From: Neurospora intermedia
Lineage: Eukaryota > Ascomycota > Sordariomycetes > Sordariales > Sordariaceae
NCBI GenBank assembly: GCA_037102815.1
Contig: BTPP01000007.1
Span: 1,612,001-1,676,000, forward strand
Reading direction: 5' to 3'
DNA: 64,000 bases
The position numbers were made by a program, and so were the translations under genes. The notes under the pieces are model-generated. The model had not been told where the DNA came from and did no database searches. It saw only the letters and a program-made list of their open reading frames with translations. Below are positions 61,688-64,000 of the stretch, piece by piece. How positions within the stretch are numbered: the first letter of the stretch is position 1; each line of letters opens with the position of its first letter.

Positions 61688-62270
61688 GGGTACCCGCCGT
61701 GGTACAATTTGCTTGGGCCTTGATGTTAGCACGACACTTGGGTCCTTTGTCTGACATGAGTGAATCGGAGATGTAACGCATTTGCATAAATATTGTATGT
61801 TACAAAGGGTCGGTTCTCGGATGGTGCTTTTCAGCGACTTATGGTAATGGTCAACACCTTCGTGAAGGTCTCATCACTTCACAGACTGAGAGATAGAGAG
61901 ATGTTTGTTGAGTGAATACAACTAGTAGCGTAGGTATTGTAAAAATCCGTATCCTCGGCATGTGGCTCATGAACTTTGACGCTGTGTAAATTACCGTATT
62001 TCGCGATGAGCGGGACCATACTAGGTAGTTGCATACCGTTGCTATCCGAACCCCTTTTGCACGATATGCGTACACTGGAGCAGTTAATGTAACCAGAGGT
62101 CACTGTAAGTAAGTACTGTAAAACCTCTCCACTGGGTACCTCGATGGCAACCCCTGATTAAGTGACACGGGGAGCTTCATCGACATCATCGGCACCGTCA
62201 ACTTCCTCGGCCTGCTTCCTGTCACAACGCCTTCCTTTCCGGCTGGAGTTGTGGATAGGCAAGCTTCAAG
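61688..62270. other. spacer between the HAD gene and GAA1
   Basis: Contains the HAD gene 3' region and the GAA1 leader; nothing else was seen. Confidence 0.5.
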
Positions 62271-64000
62271 ATGCCACGTCTATTAGGTACCTACGCTTTG
62301 CCATCGCCTTTCGAACTTTGGGACAATTGACTGACCTTCAATTGCAGCTAGCGCATTGAGCCTGCGGCGCGACCCGCGGTTGCTCAAGCTCCCGCCCTAC
62401 CTTTCTTTGCTGTGCATCGTCGTTGGCGTCGTCTGGCTATTCCTTCTTCCACTCGACGACTATTCCCGAAGAACATACATATCCGAAAACGCCCTATTGC
62501 CGGGCCAAGTTCATACGTACTTTGGTGGCAGCGATCAGAATGTCTTCCGCGCGTACAAGCACGAGACTGACGAGCTGGCTGGCAAGGGAAACATCGAGTA
62601 CGTCCCTCATCCACCCTCAGTTGGTTGGTGTTGTATTTTTCTTTCCCAACTTCTTTTTCGTTTTCCTTTTGAGGAGGAGGGAATGGGAACTTTGTGAAAC
62701 ATGCTGACCTAGATTCACTGCATTCAGGGTCAACGACAAACTCGAATCCATCGCGAAAGGTCTCGGTCTGAAAGTTGGCCGCCAAAACTTCACCTACAGT
62801 TCCGCCGGCAACACACATTCCGGCCAGAACATCTATGCGATCCTCCAAGCCCCACGCGGCGACGCCACCGAAGCCATTGTCCTCGTCGCTGCCTGGAAAA
62901 ATGTCAAGGGGGAGTTAAACCGCAGCGGCGTGCCCCTCGTCCTCACCCTCGCCCGCTACTTCAAGCGCTGGTCGCTCTGGTCCAAGGACATCATCTTCCT
63001 CTTCACTCCCGACAGTATCGCGGGTCCCCAGGCCTGGGTGGACGCATACCATGACGCCCACGACTCGTCGCGCGTCGCCAGTCTGCCTCTCAAGAGTGGT
63101 GCGTTGCAGGGCGCCATTGCCCTAGACTACACCCGCGAGACCCGCTTCCAGAGCGTGCATATCGTGTACGATGGAGTTAACGGCCAGCTTCCCAACCTGG
63201 ACCTGATCAACTCGGTAAATCATGTTGCTGGCGGCCAGATGGGCATGGGCGTTGCGATCCAGGAAATGTGGAAGCACAGCAATAGCTACCACGACCGGCT
63301 ACAGACCATGCTGCGTGGTATGCTCAAGCAGGGACTGGGGCTGGCGAGCGGCCCGCACAGCAGTTTTATCCCGTACCATGTGGACGCGGTGACATTGCAA
63401 CCATTTGGTGAGGGTTGGCAGGATGAGATGGCCATCGGAAGGGTCATTGAGGGCACTTTCAGGAGTCTGAATAACCTGCTGGAACACCTGCACCAGAGCT
63501 TTTTCTTCTACTTGCTTATGCAAAGGGAGCGGTTCGTGAGTATTGGCACGTACTTGCCCAGCGCCATGTTGGTGGCAGCCAACTTTACAATTATGGCGAT
63601 TGCTCTTTGGGTGAAGAGCGGACAGCCCGATGTGCAAGAAATCATCACGGAGAAGACCAAGACGGCTGAGGAAGCTGAGAAAATCGTATCGCCTAACCCG
63701 CACGTCGCATCGGAGAGGGATCTTTTTCTTCCTCTGGTTCTCGTGGCCGTTTGCCAGTTTTTGGGCGTGGTACCTCTCTATCTGTTCAACCACCTCTCAG
63801 AGAGTGTAAGTGTTTTACCCCCTTTCCACACTTCCTTGCTCATTGATTACATGCTAACAAAAACCGCAGGCCTTGATTCCAGCCTTCGTCCTTTTCAGCG
63901 TCCTTTCCTCGATCCTCCCATTCCTCCTCTCCAACCTTCTACATACCTCGACAACCTCAACCACAGCCCAACAATATCACCTCATCCGCTCCTTTTCTCT
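62271..64000 (+). CDS. gaa1: GPI transamidase subunit GAA1, 5' part
   Basis: Exons 62271..62286, 62348..62597, 62728..63805 and 63870 to the window edge. The first exon is only 16 nt; joined to the next it reads MPRLLASALSLRRDPRLLKLPPYLSLLCIVVGV, giving a short cytosolic end and the first membrane helix. The luminal domain follows (TYFGGSDQNVFRAYKHE, GQNIYAILQAPRGDATEAIVL, FTPDSIAGPQAWVDAYH), then a helix (YLPSAMLVAANFTIMAIALWV) and a second multi-helix part. Gaa1 is part of the ER complex that attaches GPI anchors to proteins and is related to M28 aminopeptidases. The C-terminal helices run beyond the window. Confidence 0.93.

Overview
This is nuclear DNA of a filamentous ascomycete, almost certainly a Neurospora (N. 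crassa or a close relative). The clearest marker is a full white collar-1 gene, with an N-terminal polyglutamine tract, LOV domain, two further PAS domains and a GATA zinc finger. Other support comes from short introns (about 55-100 nt) with GTAAGT/GTATGT-type donors and CTRAC/CTAAC branch sites, abundant microsatellites in spacers, and strong C-ending codon bias in a housekeeping gene (aconitase). N. crassa wc-1 lies on linkage group VII; the synteny is recalled, not tested. No retroelement, DNA transposon, rRNA, tRNA or CRISPR was found, and no AT-rich RIP-like block was seen.

Layout, left to right. A 3' fragment of an unidentified CaaX-ended protein (+, 1-455) is followed by an SLC25 mitochondrial carrier (-), the deubiquitinase OTU1 (-), a two-bromodomain plus BAH RSC1/2-type remodeler subunit (+) and a NYN/PIN-like nuclease-fold protein (+). 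A 3.3 kb repeat-rich convergent spacer precedes wc-1 (-). A long (5.9 kb) upstream region of wc-1 then leads to a Kap121/Pse1-type importin (-), an SDS23-like CBS protein (+), an INP1 peroxisome-inheritance homologue (-), a UsgS-type membrane protein (+), a possible small gene (+), formamidase (+), an unknown Ser/Pro-rich protein (-) with a TAG-interrupted coding-like stretch upstream, an RTA1-like 7TM protein (-), BUD20 (-), mitochondrial aconitase (+), a Swiss-Army-Knife HAD protein with an RGG tail (+), and the 5' two thirds of GPI transamidase subunit GAA1 (+, runs off the right edge).

The genes do not form a pathway cluster. They are ordinary single-copy eukaryotic genes in mixed orientation, so the joint theme is housekeeping: chromatin, nuclear import, ribosome export, TCA cycle, GPI anchoring and peroxisome inheritance, plus the blue-light receptor/transcription factor WC-1. 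Exon coordinates were worked out by hand from splice signals and reading-frame agreement.

The most interesting signals are: (i) 130 sense codons of Gln-rich open frame directly in frame after the TAG stop of wc-1, while four other TAG-ended genes here hit a stop within about 12 codons; (ii) a 194-codon coding-like frame at 47.8-48.4 kb broken by one TAG; (iii) two genes (OTU1 and the HAD protein) whose catalytic motif sits on a tiny exon that can be skipped without changing frame; (iv) an intron that cuts through a CaaX box; and (v) two short motifs (TACCTCTAG and TACACTAC) strongly over-represented and seen only between genes.
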